Shown here one piece after another: positions 25,801 through 34,672 of a DNA stretch of 64,000 bases. The notes under the pieces were generated by a model. The model was given only the letters and a program-made list of their open reading frames with translations. It had not been told where the DNA came from and made no database searches. The position numbers and the translations under genes were made by a program. Each line of letters begins with the position of its first letter. The stretch's first letter is position 1. Where the stretch lies: the NCBI RefSeq assembly GCF_019134595.1, contig NZ_CP077770.1, positions 392,001 through 456,000 of the forward strand, in the 5' to 3' direction. This stretch comes from Pseudoalteromonas shioyasakiensis. Its GTDB lineage: Bacteria > Pseudomonadota > Gammaproteobacteria > Enterobacterales > Alteromonadaceae.

Positions 25801-27450
25801 ATGACAGGCGCAGAGTTAACAATCGATTTATTAGCCAAACATGGCGTTAAGGATGTTTTTGGATACCCAGGTGGTGCCATCATGCCTATTTACGACGCTT
25901 TGTACGGTGCGCCAGTCAAACATTATTTGACGCGTCATGAACAAGGAGCGGGTTTTGCAGCAGTAGGGTTTGCCCGCAGCACAGGTAAGTTAGGTGTGTG
26001 CTTTGCAACATCAGGCCCTGGTGCGACTAACTTAATAACAGCCCTTGCTGATGCGATGATGGATTCAGTGCCATTACTTGCTATCACAGGGCAAGTACCT
26101 ACCGCAGCGATAGGTTCCGACGCTTTTCAGGAAGTGGATGTGTTAGGTATGTCGTTATCATGTACTAAACATAGTTACATGGTTGAAAGGGCAGAAGATT
26201 TAGCCGAAATCCTACAAGAAGCCATCCACTTAGCACAAAGCGGCCGCCCAGGTCCTGTGTTAGTTGATATCCCAAAAGACATCCAAATGGCGCAAGTACC
26301 ATTCCACCCTTGGTTAGCCGCCGAAGATCATTTACCAAAATTAGACGCAAACCAAGTTGCGATAGCCAATCAAATCTTAAGTGAAGCGCAGCGCCCTGTG
26401 GCGTATATCGGTGGCGGTGTACAAGCTGCTGATGCACAAAACGAGCTTATGCAGTTTTTAGAAAAAACACATATGCCAGCAGTATCAACATTAAAAGCGC
26501 TAGGCAGTGTATTACCTGATTATGAATATGACCTTGGCATGCTAGGTATGCATGGCGGTAAAGCAGCTAACTTAGCAGTACAAGAGTGTGATGTTTTGGT
26601 TTGTATCGGTGCCCGTTTTGACGATCGTGTTACTGGCAACTTAAGCAAGTTTGCCGCAAAAGCAAAAGTGATACATCTTGATATCGACGCCGCAGAAATT
26701 GGTAAGCGAAAGCCAGCAAAAGCATCATTAGTCGCAGATTTAAAAACGTCATTACCGCAACTTGATTGCTTCGTAGCTCCTGATGAGTGGCTAACGCATA
26801 TCGAAAGCATGATGAAAGAGCATGCATGGCGTTATGACTATCCGGGCGAGAAAGTATTTGCCCCTTATTTATTAAACCAGCTAAGTCAAAAAATGCCATC
26901 AACTGGCGTCGTTTGCTGTGATGTGGGTCAGCACCAAATGTGGGTGGCACAGCACATGAAGTTTAGCCACCCAAGTAATCATTTAAGTAGTGGTGGTGCG
27001 GGGACAATGGGTTTTGGTCTTCCGGCCGCTATCGGCGCCCAAGTTGCTCGCCCAAATGACTTTGTGATCACGGTGTCGGGTGATGGCTCAATCATGATGA
27101 ACATTCAAGAACTGGCAACAATTCGTCGTAACAACCTGCCAGTTAAAATTCTAATCCTAGATAACCAGCGCTTAGGCATGGTACGTCAATGGCAGCAGCT
27201 ATTTTTTGAAGGTCGTTATTCTGAAACAAACCTTTCAGATAATCCTGATTTTGTGCAGTTAGCAGCGGTGTTTGGCATTCCAGGTCAAACCATCACTAAA
27301 GCAGATGAAGTCGATGCTGCGGTTGATGCGTTAGTAAATAGTGAAGGCCCATACATTCTGCATGCCTGTATAGATGATAAAGAAAATGTATGGCCGCTTG
27401 TACCACCGGGTGCTGCCAATGATGAAATGATGACGGAGACAGTAAAATGA
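25801..27450 (+). CDS. ilvG: Acetolactate synthase II large subunit
   Basis: Thiamine-diphosphate enzyme forming 2-acetolactate or 2-aceto-2-hydroxybutyrate, the first common step of valine and isoleucine synthesis. The 549 residues are intact, unlike the frameshifted ilvG of E. coli K-12. Visible motifs: YPGGAIMP and catalytic Glu in RHEQGA (~47) in the N-terminal domain, SGPGATN, the central FAD-binding-like domain (MLGMHGG, GARFDDRVTGN), and the ThDP motif GDGSIMMN through N(LP) near residue 430. ATG 25801 follows GAGGA. The stop overlaps ilvM by four bases. Confidence 0.96.
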   Translation: MTGAELTIDLLAKHGVKDVFGYPGGAIMPIYDALYGAPVKHYLTRHEQGAGFAAVGFARSTGKLGVCFATSGPGATNLITALADAMMDSVPLLAITGQVPTAAIGSDAFQEVDVLGMSLSCTKHSYMVERAEDLAEILQEAIHLAQSGRPGPVLVDIPKDIQMAQVPFHPWLAAEDHLPKLDANQVAIANQILSEAQRPVAYIGGGVQAADAQNELMQFLEKTHMPAVSTLKALGSVLPDYEYDLGMLGMHGGKAANLAVQECDVLVCIGARFDDRVTGNLSKFAAKAKVIHLDIDAAEIGKRKPAKASLVADLKTSLPQLDCFVAPDEWLTHIESMMKEHAWRYDYPGEKVFAPYLLNQLSQKMPSTGVVCCDVGQHQMWVAQHMKFSHPSNHLSSGGAGTMGFGLPAAIGAQVARPNDFVITVSGDGSIMMNIQELATIRRNNLPVKILILDNQRLGMVRQWQQLFFEGRYSETNLSDNPDFVQLAAVFGIPGQTITKADEVDAAVDALVNSEGPYILHACIDDKENVWPLVPPGAANDEMMTETVK

Positions 27451-27692
27451 AACACACCCTAACGATTGCACTTAAGAATCAAAGTGTCGCTGTAGAGCGC
27501 TTTTTACGCGTTGCACGTCATCGCGGCTTTGACCTAACAACCATGAATTTAGAAATGGCTGACGAAGCGTTTCACGTCACTATGACGGTAGACAGCGATA
27601 AGCCAATTTATCTACTAACATCACAGTTAAATAAATTGGTTGATGTTAAACACGTCAATGTTGAAAACCAATTTCAACAACAAGCAATCTAG
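27447..27692 (+). CDS. ilvM: Acetolactate synthase II small (regulatory) subunit
   Basis: An 81-residue ACT-domain protein, the size of IlvM. It binds IlvG and is required for full activity of isozyme II. The ATG overlaps the ilvG stop (ATGA), indicating translational coupling and fixed stoichiometry. Sequence features fit an ACT fold: beta strand HTLTIAL, helix VERFLRVARHRGF, strand VTMTVDSD and helix LLTSQLNKLVDVKHV. Isozyme II is generally valine-resistant; I cannot judge resistance here. Confidence 0.92.
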   Translation: MKHTLTIALKNQSVAVERFLRVARHRGFDLTTMNLEMADEAFHVTMTVDSDKPIYLLTSQLNKLVDVKHVNVENQFQQQAI

Positions 27693-27764
27693 TAAAAAAA
27701 TCAACAGGTAACTAGAGCAATCAGATTGATGCTTTAGTGAGAAATAAATTAGGAATGAGGAAGT

Positions 27765-27780
27765 CAGTGGCATGCCACTG
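27765..27780. repeat. Perfect 16-base palindrome before ilvD
   Basis: CAGTGGCATGCCACTG in the 105-base ilvM-ilvD gap, 18 bases upstream of the ilvD start. It could be an mRNA hairpin affecting ilvD expression or an operator; neither is shown. Confidence 0.6.
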
Positions 27781-27797
27781 CAACAACTGAGGTAATT

Positions 27798-29654
27798 ATG
27801 GCTAAATTAAGAAGTGCAACAACAACAGAAGGTCGCAAACGTGCAGGGGCGCGTGCTTTATGGCGTGCAACAGGGATGACAGATAAAGACTTCGGTAAGC
27901 CAATTATCGCTGTTGTTAACTCGTACACTCAGTTTGTACCGGGTCATGTTCATCTTAATCAACTCAGTGAGCTAATGGCCGAAACCATCACTGAAGCGGG
28001 TGGTGTACCAAAAGAATTTAATACCATTGCAATCGACGATGGTATCGCAATGGGTCACGGCGGCATGCTGTATTCACTCCCATCGCGTGACTTAATTGCT
28101 GACTCAGTGGAATACATGGTTAATGCTCACTGTGCCGATGCCATGATCTGTATTTCTAACTGTGACAAAATCACCCCAGGAATGATGCTGGCAGCGCTGC
28201 GTTTAAATATTCCGGTTATTTTCGTATCAGGTGGTCCAATGGAAGCGGGTAAAACACGCCTTGCTGATATCGACATTAAACTTGATTTAGTGGATGCCAT
28301 GGTGAAAGGCGCTGATACTTCAGTAAGCGATGAAGACTCTGAAAAAGTTGAGCGCTCTGCCTGTCCTACTTGTGGTTCATGCTCAGGTATGTTTACTGCT
28401 AACTCGATGAACTGTTTATTAGAAGCGATTGGTTTAGCACTGCCGGGTAACGGTACCACACTTGCTACACATAAAGATCGTAAACAGCTTTATGTTGAAG
28501 CAGGTGCGCGCATTGTTGATTTATGCCGTGAGTATTATCAAAAAGATAATGCAGCAGTATTACCACGTGCGATTGCTAATCGCACTGCCTTTATGAATGC
28601 AATGGTGGTTGATATTGCCATGGGTGGTTCATCAAATACGGTTTTACACTTATTAGCTGCAGCGCAAGAAGCGGGTGTTGATTTTGATATGTCGCACATC
28701 GATGAGCTTTCTCGTAAAACTCCTTTCCTTTGTAAAGTGGCACCCGCAACCAATAAATATCACATTGAAGATGTACATCGTGCTGGTGGCATGATGGCAA
28801 TTATCCGTGAGTTAGGTAAGGCAGGCCTTGTCGATTTATCGGTTGATCACGTGGCAGGTCATACTATGGCTGAAATGGTGACTAAATGGGATGCCACCGA
28901 TCCTAATAATGAAGTGGCGCAAAAATTCTATAAAGCAGGCCCTGCCGGTATCCGCACTACAAAAGCAATGAGCCAAGAGTGCCGCTGGCCAGAACTTGAT
29001 AATGACCGTGAAAACGGCTGTATTCGCAGTGTTGAAAATGCCTTTCGTCAAGATGGTGGCTTAGCTGTACTTTCAGGGAACTTAGCCCTTGATGGCTGTA
29101 TTGTTAAAAGTGCCGGTGTAGTTGAAGAAATGCTGCACTTTGAAGGCCCTGCGGTTGTATACGAATCACAAGATGATTCGGTTGAAGGCATTCTTAACGG
29201 CGAAGTAAAAGCGGGTGATGTTGTTGTTATTCGCTACGAAGGGCCAAAAGGCGGCCCTGGCATGCAAGAAATGCTTTATCCAACGAGTTACTTAAAATCA
29301 ATGGGCTTAGGTGAAAAGTGTGCACTTATCACCGATGGTCGTTTCTCGGGTGGTACATCGGGTTTATCAATTGGTCACGTTTCACCAGAAGCAGCAAGCG
29401 GTGGTGCAATCGCTTATGTTGAAAATGGCGATAAAATAGTCATTGATATCGCAACCCGTGAAATTACCTTAGCGCTGTCAGGTGAAGAGCTTGAAGCGCG
29501 TAAACAAAAGCAACTAGCACGCGGTAAAGATGCTTATAAACCACTTGATCGTGACCGCTATGTTTCATCTGCACTTAAAGCCTATGCATTACTTGCAACC
29601 AGTGCAGACAAAGGAGCTGTTCGCGATTTAGCAAAACTTGAGGAGCTTAGTTAA
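27798..29654 (+). CDS. ilvD: Dihydroxy-acid dehydratase
   Basis: Iron-sulphur enzyme that dehydrates 2,3-dihydroxy-isovalerate and -methylvalerate to the keto acids in valine, isoleucine and leucine synthesis. The 618-residue length is standard. Family signatures are present: [15 protein letters not shown] [15 protein letters not shown] near 122, [18 protein letters not shown] near 195 (cluster ligands) and the C-terminal [17 protein letters not shown]. It is separated from ilvM by 105 bases containing a palindrome, and from ilvA by only two bases. Confidence 0.97.
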   Translation: MAKLRSATTTEGRKRAGARALWRATGMTDKDFGKPIIAVVNSYTQFVPGHVHLNQLSELMAETITEAGGVPKEFNTIAIDDGIAMGHGGMLYSLPSRDLIADSVEYMVNAHCADAMICISNCDKITPGMMLAALRLNIPVIFVSGGPMEAGKTRLADIDIKLDLVDAMVKGADTSVSDEDSEKVERSACPTCGSCSGMFTANSMNCLLEAIGLALPGNGTTLATHKDRKQLYVEAGARIVDLCREYYQKDNAAVLPRAIANRTAFMNAMVVDIAMGGSSNTVLHLLAAAQEAGVDFDMSHIDELSRKTPFLCKVAPATNKYHIEDVHRAGGMMAIIRELGKAGLVDLSVDHVAGHTMAEMVTKWDATDPNNEVAQKFYKAGPAGIRTTKAMSQECRWPELDNDRENGCIRSVENAFRQDGGLAVLSGNLALDGCIVKSAGVVEEMLHFEGPAVVYESQDDSVEGILNGEVKAGDVVVIRYEGPKGGPGMQEMLYPTSYLKSMGLGEKCALITDGRFSGGTSGLSIGHVSPEAASGGAIAYVENGDKIVIDIATREITLALSGEELEARKQKQLARGKDAYKPLDRDRYVSSALKAYALLATSADKGAVRDLAKLEELS

Positions 29655-29656
29655 TT

Positions 29657-31210
29657 ATGGTTTCTCAAGAGCTCGATTACTTTCGCGCTATTATCCAAGC
29701 GAACATGGAGCCCCTTGCAAAAGTCACTGAGGTCAGCGAAATGGCTGATCTTAGTGCACGGCTAGGCAACCATGTGTGGTTAAAGCGTGAAGACCAACAA
29801 CCGGTTTATTCATTTAAGCTTCGTGGTGCATTTCATAAACTGAGCAAGTTGCCAAAAGGTTCTGATGTGATCACAGCCTCAGCGGGTAACCATGCACAAG
29901 GCGTTGCACTCAGTGCTTCATTTTTAGGCCATAAAGCTACGATTGTGATGCCAGTCACCACACCTGAAATTAAAGTGAATGCAGTACGTTCACTCGGTGG
30001 TGAAGTGGTATTACACGGCCATCATTTTGATGCGGCAAAAGCCCATGCTTTAGAGCTGACAGAGCAGCGTAACGGGGTGTTTGTGCCACCGTTTGATGAT
30101 CCTGATGTGATTGTTGGCCAAGGTACCGTTGCCCGTGAATTAATGCAGCAATTGAATGACCTTGATGCTGTTTTTATTCCTGTTGGCGGTGGTGGTTTGC
30201 TAGCAGGCATGGCGGTGTACATTAAGTCGTTACGTCCTGATATCAAAGTCATTGGTGTTGAAGCTGATGAGAGTGCTTGCCTAAAAGCAGCGCTTGAAGC
30301 AGGCAAGCCCGTTGAGCTTGACCGTGTTGGTAGCTTTGCAGATGGTGTAGCCGTAAAAGTTATCGGCACAGAAACATTTCGTTTAGCGCAAAAGTTTTGT
30401 GATGAAGTGGTCACTGTAACGGGCGACGAAATCTGCGCCGCAATGCAAGATATCTTTGTTTCGACTCGTGCTATAGCGGAGCCTTCAGGGGCGCTATCAA
30501 CAGCGGGCCTTAAAAAGTGGTGCCAACAAAATGGTGTTAAAGGCTTAAACGTAGCTGCGATTTTATCGGGTGCAAACTTAAACTTTGACCGCTTACGTTA
30601 TGTTGCAGAGCGAACGGCACTTGGTGAAAAGAACGAAGCACTGCTTGCTGTGACCATTAAAGAAGAGAAGGGCAGCTTTAAGCAGTTTTGTAACTCATTA
30701 GGTGGCAGGGCTATTACTGAGTTTAATTACCGTTATGCAGGCCCTGGCGAAGCACAAATTTTTGTTGGTATTGCATTAAGACAAGGGCAACAAGAGCTCG
30801 ATGAATTAAAAGCGGCACTGACAGAAAACGACTACACGTTTTGCGATCTATCAGATAACGAGCTGGCTAAATTGCATATTCGTTATATGGTGGGTGGTAA
30901 AGCGCCAGCTCAACTTCATGAGCGTTTACTGCGCTTTGAGTTTCCTGAATACCCAGGCGCACTGGCGCGATTCTTAGATACTCTTGGTAGTAATTGGAAT
31001 ATTACTTTATTCCATTACCGCAATCATGGTGGGGCAATTGGTAATGTGCTGGCGGCCTTTGCTATTGAACCGAGTGATTATGAGGTATTCAATGAGCATT
31101 TGAACCGCTTGGGATACAACGTTCAAGATGAAACGAACAACCCATGTTTCACCCAGTTCTTAACCAGCCAAGGTCAAGAACTTAGCGAAGTTAAAGCGGC
31201 AAATCAGTAG
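29657..31210 (+). CDS. ilvA: Threonine ammonia-lyase, biosynthetic
   Basis: PLP enzyme converting threonine to 2-oxobutyrate, the committed step of isoleucine synthesis, feedback-controlled by isoleucine. At 517 residues it is the long biosynthetic type. The catalytic PLP lysine lies in SFKLRGAF (~53), the phosphate-cradling glycine loop is GGGGLLAGM (~183), and two ACT-like regulatory domains occupy ~325-510. It follows ilvD with a two-base gap and ends the operon; the order G-M-D-A lacks ilvE, which must lie elsewhere. Confidence 0.96.
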   Translation: MVSQELDYFRAIIQANMEPLAKVTEVSEMADLSARLGNHVWLKREDQQPVYSFKLRGAFHKLSKLPKGSDVITASAGNHAQGVALSASFLGHKATIVMPVTTPEIKVNAVRSLGGEVVLHGHHFDAAKAHALELTEQRNGVFVPPFDDPDVIVGQGTVARELMQQLNDLDAVFIPVGGGGLLAGMAVYIKSLRPDIKVIGVEADESACLKAALEAGKPVELDRVGSFADGVAVKVIGTETFRLAQKFCDEVVTVTGDEICAAMQDIFVSTRAIAEPSGALSTAGLKKWCQQNGVKGLNVAAILSGANLNFDRLRYVAERTALGEKNEALLAVTIKEEKGSFKQFCNSLGGRAITEFNYRYAGPGEAQIFVGIALRQGQQELDELKAALTENDYTFCDLSDNELAKLHIRYMVGGKAPAQLHERLLRFEFPEYPGALARFLDTLGSNWNITLFHYRNHGGAIGNVLAAFAIEPSDYEVFNEHLNRLGYNVQDETNNPCFTQFLTSQGQELSEVKAANQ

Positions 31211-31218
31211 CTTAATAT

Positions 31219-31252
31219 AATCAGGACTGTTCATTAGCAGTCTTGATTTTTC
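31219..31252 (+). terminator. Terminator of the ilvGMDA operon
   Basis: AATCAGGACTG, eight-base loop, CAGTCTTGATTTTT; stem with one G-T pair and T-run, shortly after the ilvA stop. Confidence 0.82.
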
Positions 31253-31299
31253 CTCTATTTTTCCTATAGTTAATGCACGGTTTCAAGCAAGGATGATGC

Positions 31300-32343
31300 G
31301 TGCAAGGTATAAAAAGCCTACTAGGGTTAATCTGTTTAATGCTTTCTATGAGCGCACTGTGCGCTGATAAAGTTAGCTTACAATTAAAATGGACTCACCA
31401 GTTTCAATTTGCAGGCTATTATATGGCTGCTGAAAAAGGCTTTTATAAGCAAGCTGGCCTTGATGTCTCTATAATTCCTGCTGATCCAAATCACCCAGAT
31501 ACCTTCTCTAAAGTACTAAGCGGTAAAGCCGACTTTGCCATTACTCACTCAGGCATATTACAAAAGCGCCAGCAAGGCGCACCAGTTGTTGCCCTTGGAG
31601 CCATACTGCAGTTTTCGCCTTACTGCTGGATGGTAAAAAATAACTCAGATATTTTTCAGCCCAGAGACTTTGTTAGTAAAAAACTTAGCAAGATCGGTTC
31701 AATAGAAAATGCTGAATTACTGGTTATGTTACAGCGTGCAGGATTGAGCCTAGAAAGCTTGATGGCAGCTAGCCATGAAGGCGGCGTTAAAGAGTGGCTT
31801 GCCGGTGATTTAGATGCGGTGCAAGTTTATGTCACCAATGAGCCTTACACGATGACATTACAAGGAGTAGGTCACCGGCTCATTTGCCCGCAAAAGTTTG
31901 GTTTGAATGTGTATGGCGATATTTTATATACCTCTGAGCAGCTTTTAACGAAAAAGCCAGAGGTTGTTGAGCGCTTTTATCGTGCCAGCTTAAAAGGGTG
32001 GCGTTATGCCTTATTGCACTTAGAAGAAAGTATCGATGTAACCAAGCAGCACTATGCTACACATAAAAGTGTGCAAGAGCTGGCTTATGAAGCGCATGTT
32101 TTAAAAAGCTACATCCAACCTCCGGGAATTAATCTAGGCAATATGTCGATGGCAAAATGGCGCTTGATTGCAGATTTATATGGCTTAGAACAGGATGAGT
32201 TTGATCAAGCTTTTGATGGCTTTATGTATAATCAACAGCAAACAGAAGGCATTGAACTATCGTGGATGCTGATCCTTGCCATCATCTTAAGTATTGCCTG
32301 TGTGCCATTGTACATTCGCTTGATCAGCAGTAACCGACGTTAA
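31300..32343 (+). CDS. NMT1/THI5-like substrate-binding protein with C-terminal membrane helix
   Basis: A 347-residue exported protein starting at GTG after AAGGA. The signal peptide ends SALC/A. Residues ~22-250 match the NMT1/THI5-like (SsuA/ThiY-type) periplasmic binding fold: LQLKWTHQFQFAGYYMAAEKGFY, DFAITHSGILQ and GDLDAVQVYVTNEP are characteristic. Ordinary ABC binding proteins end there; this one adds a hydrophobic helix (LSWMLILAIILSIACVPLYI) and a short basic tail. The same sensor domain heads many membrane histidine kinases and GGDEF proteins in this order, so it may be a truncated sensor. No permease or ATPase is adjacent. Confidence 0.82.
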   Translation: MQGIKSLLGLICLMLSMSALCADKVSLQLKWTHQFQFAGYYMAAEKGFYKQAGLDVSIIPADPNHPDTFSKVLSGKADFAITHSGILQKRQQGAPVVALGAILQFSPYCWMVKNNSDIFQPRDFVSKKLSKIGSIENAELLVMLQRAGLSLESLMAASHEGGVKEWLAGDLDAVQVYVTNEPYTMTLQGVGHRLICPQKFGLNVYGDILYTSEQLLTKKPEVVERFYRASLKGWRYALLHLEESIDVTKQHYATHKSVQELAYEAHVLKSYIQPPGINLGNMSMAKWRLIADLYGLEQDEFDQAFDGFMYNQQQTEGIELSWMLILAIILSIACVPLYIRLISSNRR

Positions 32344-32392
32344 ATAAGATAAATCTGTTATACTGCTTTTTATTTCTTGTCGCTAAGTAGTT

Positions 32393-33571
32393 ATGACACT
32401 TGCCGAGCACTTTGCTGCCTTAGATGCACTGCTATTTTCAACTCGCCAATACTGGCAATGTACCGCATTTGATTTTGATGATCTTCCTTGGCCTGAATTA
32501 GCCAACTTATTATGGGCGCTTGATGACCAACAAGTGAGTGAACTTGATGCCGATCAGCAGGCTTTATATCGTTATTTTGCTGATGAAATCAAACACATCG
32601 AAAAGCTGGCTGAACTGTGTGAGTTGCCAGCGATAAGTGCTACTCGTAATGAATTTCCGTTTTGGATAAGTAATGGCATTAAAGGCCGTAAATTTGAGCA
32701 ACTACAAGACTTTGTCGCGGCGATTAGTCAGCAGTCATTAAACCAGCCCGTTTTAGAATGGTGTGCAGGTAAAGGGCATTTAGGTCGCATGTTGGCATTC
32801 AATGGTGCGCCTCGTGTGCATAGCATTGAGCTGCAACAACACTTGTGCGACCAAGGTCAATACAGTGCGACACAACAGCAATTGGCGATGCAGTTTTCTC
32901 AAGCTGATGTATTAACTGATGACACTGATGGCTTTTTTGAAAGCCAGCAGCATGCAGTTGCTTTGCATGCCTGTGGTCGTTTACATCAAACATTTATGCA
33001 GCAAGCAAGCAAAGCGAAAACCCAGCAAATCAGCTTTTCACCATGCTGTTATCATTTATTCACAGATAACGCCTATCAAGCAATGAGCGAGCCTGCCAAG
33101 CAAAGCCAACTTGCGCTTACCCATCGCGATTTAAAACTGGCTCTGCAAGAAACGGTAACAGCACCGAGCCGAGTTGATAAGGTAAGAAAAACAGAAGTTG
33201 AATGGCGTCTTGGATTTGATGCGTTACGTAAATCACTGACCGGTGAAATGCACTATGTGAGTGTGCCATCAGTGAACAAAGCGATCTTCTCTGATTCGTT
33301 TAGCTCATTTTGTTTGTGGGCAGCGGAGAAAAAATCATTACATTTACCGAAAGATGTTGATTACAATGAGTTTTTAGAGATAGGTAAAAAGCGCAAAAGG
33401 GTTACTGAGCGAGTTGAACTCGTCCGACATGTGTTCAGAAGGGCAATTGAAGTTTGGCTCGTGCTCGATCGTGCTTTATATTTGCAACAACAAGGGTATC
33501 AAGTAACGGTTAGTACGTTTTGCGAAAAGCAGCTGACACCAAGGAATATCTTGATCCAAGCTAATTATTAA
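32393..33571 (+). CDS. SAM-dependent methyltransferase of unknown substrate
   Basis: A 392-residue cytoplasmic protein with a central Rossmann methyltransferase domain (~115-225). The SAM-binding motif I appears as VLEWCAGKGHLGRMLA (~122), followed by an acidic SIELQQ strand end and a CCYHLF motif (~220). This resembles the Methyltransf_32 group (relatives of eukaryotic GSTCD). Substrate cannot be inferred. It lies 18 bases upstream of the carbonic anhydrase gene on the same strand, so the two could be co-transcribed. Confidence 0.8.
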   Translation: MTLAEHFAALDALLFSTRQYWQCTAFDFDDLPWPELANLLWALDDQQVSELDADQQALYRYFADEIKHIEKLAELCELPAISATRNEFPFWISNGIKGRKFEQLQDFVAAISQQSLNQPVLEWCAGKGHLGRMLAFNGAPRVHSIELQQHLCDQGQYSATQQQLAMQFSQADVLTDDTDGFFESQQHAVALHACGRLHQTFMQQASKAKTQQISFSPCCYHLFTDNAYQAMSEPAKQSQLALTHRDLKLALQETVTAPSRVDKVRKTEVEWRLGFDALRKSLTGEMHYVSVPSVNKAIFSDSFSSFCLWAAEKKSLHLPKDVDYNEFLEIGKKRKRVTERVELVRHVFRRAIEVWLVLDRALYLQQQGYQVTVSTFCEKQLTPRNILIQANY

Positions 33572-33589
33572 ATACCGTAAAGAGGCGCA

Positions 33590-34252
33590 ATGAGAAAGTT
33601 AAAAAATTTATTCGAGAATAATAAACGTTGGGCAGCGCGTACGAGTGAAAATGATCCTGAGTTTTTTAAAATTCTATCAATGCAGCAAAATCCAGAGTAC
33701 CTGTGGATCGGTTGTTCTGACTCGCGTGTACCTGCAAACGAAATCGTAGACTTGTTACCGGGTGAGTTATTTGTTCACCGTAACGTAGCAAATGTCGTTG
33801 TGCATACCGACCATAACTGTCTTTCGGTAATGCAATACGCTGTTGAAGTACTGAAAGTGAAGCACATCATGGTCGTTGGTCATTATGGCTGTGGTGGTGT
33901 TCAAGCAGTATTAAACGAAGCGCGTTTTGGCTTAATTGATAACTGGCTTCGCCACGTAGGTGATGTAAAAGAAAAACACATCGAACAACTCAATGCATTA
34001 CCTGAGCAAGAGCGTTTAAATAGCTTAATCGAACTAAACGTTATTGAACAAGTACGTAACGTGTGCCGTACTAACATTGTGCAAGATGCTTGGGCGAAAG
34101 GCCAAGAGTTAACAATTCATGGTTGGGTGTATGGCTTAGCAAATGGTCATCTTAATGATCTAGAGTCGGTAGTGACCTGTGCTGAAGAAGCTAGTGATAC
34201 CTACGGTATCGCCGTTAAGCGTGTATTTGAACGCGTGGCAGAAAAAAGCTAA
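33590..34252 (+). CDS. can: Beta-class carbonic anhydrase
   Basis: Zinc enzyme interconverting CO2 and bicarbonate, needed in bacteria to supply bicarbonate for carboxylases. The 220 residues match Can/YadF. Zinc ligands and catalytic dyad are visible: CSDSRVP (~42-48, Cys, Asp, Arg) and HYGCGGV (~98-104, His, Cys). The start follows AAAGAGG. A strong bidirectional terminator follows. Confidence 0.96.
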   Translation: MRKLKNLFENNKRWAARTSENDPEFFKILSMQQNPEYLWIGCSDSRVPANEIVDLLPGELFVHRNVANVVVHTDHNCLSVMQYAVEVLKVKHIMVVGHYGCGGVQAVLNEARFGLIDNWLRHVGDVKEKHIEQLNALPEQERLNSLIELNVIEQVRNVCRTNIVQDAWAKGQELTIHGWVYGLANGHLNDLESVVTCAEEASDTYGIAVKRVFERVAEKS

Positions 34253-34266
34253 AACTAGCTAGTTAG

Positions 34267-34300
34267 AAAAAAGGAGAGCTAATTCGCTCTCCTTTTTTTA
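34267..34300. terminator. Bidirectional terminator between can and ubiK
   Basis: AAAAAAGGAGAGC-TAATTC-GCTCTCCTTTTTTT. Confidence 0.93.
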
Positions 34301-34561
34301 TTGTTCGTCTTGTTTGCTAGCAAGTTGCTGCTCGAGTAATGCAACTTTCTCTTCAAGCTCAGTGAGTTTTTCACGAGTACGAATAAGTACTTGGCTTTGA
34401 ATATCAAACTCATCACGGCTTACAAAGTCCATCTCAGCAAGTTTGTTTTGAATAGCTTGCTTTGTTTTGCCTTCCACTGTTTCGGCAAGGTTTTTCACGC
34501 CTTGCGGCATGTTGTCAGTAATTTGCTTAGCGATTTCTTCAAGTTTTGCTGGGTTGATCAT
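34298..34561 (-). CDS. ubiK: Ubiquinone biosynthesis accessory factor UbiK
   Basis: A small coiled-coil protein (87 residues) of the BMFP/YqiC family that binds UbiJ and supports aerobic ubiquinone synthesis and membrane association of the Ubi complex. The start at 34561 (MINPAKLEEIAKQI) matches the family; the open frame extends 44 codons further upstream without homology and overlaps the rep promoter region. N-terminal half is amphipathic (MPQGVKNLAETVEGKT), the C-terminal half is a coiled coil (LTELEEKVALLEQQLA). It is divergent from rep. Confidence 0.92.
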   Translation of the reverse strand: MINPAKLEEIAKQITDNMPQGVKNLAETVEGKTKQAIQNKLAEMDFVSRDEFDIQSQVLIRTREKLTELEEKVALLEQQLASKQDEQ

Positions 34562-34672
34562 CTTCGTCCCTTGAGTCACGTAAAAAAACAATCTTACCTT
34601 ATTGGCTAGGCGTAGTGTAGTGATTACGGTAAAATTGCCCGTCCTGTCTTTGGATAATTTCTTTAGGGGCTT

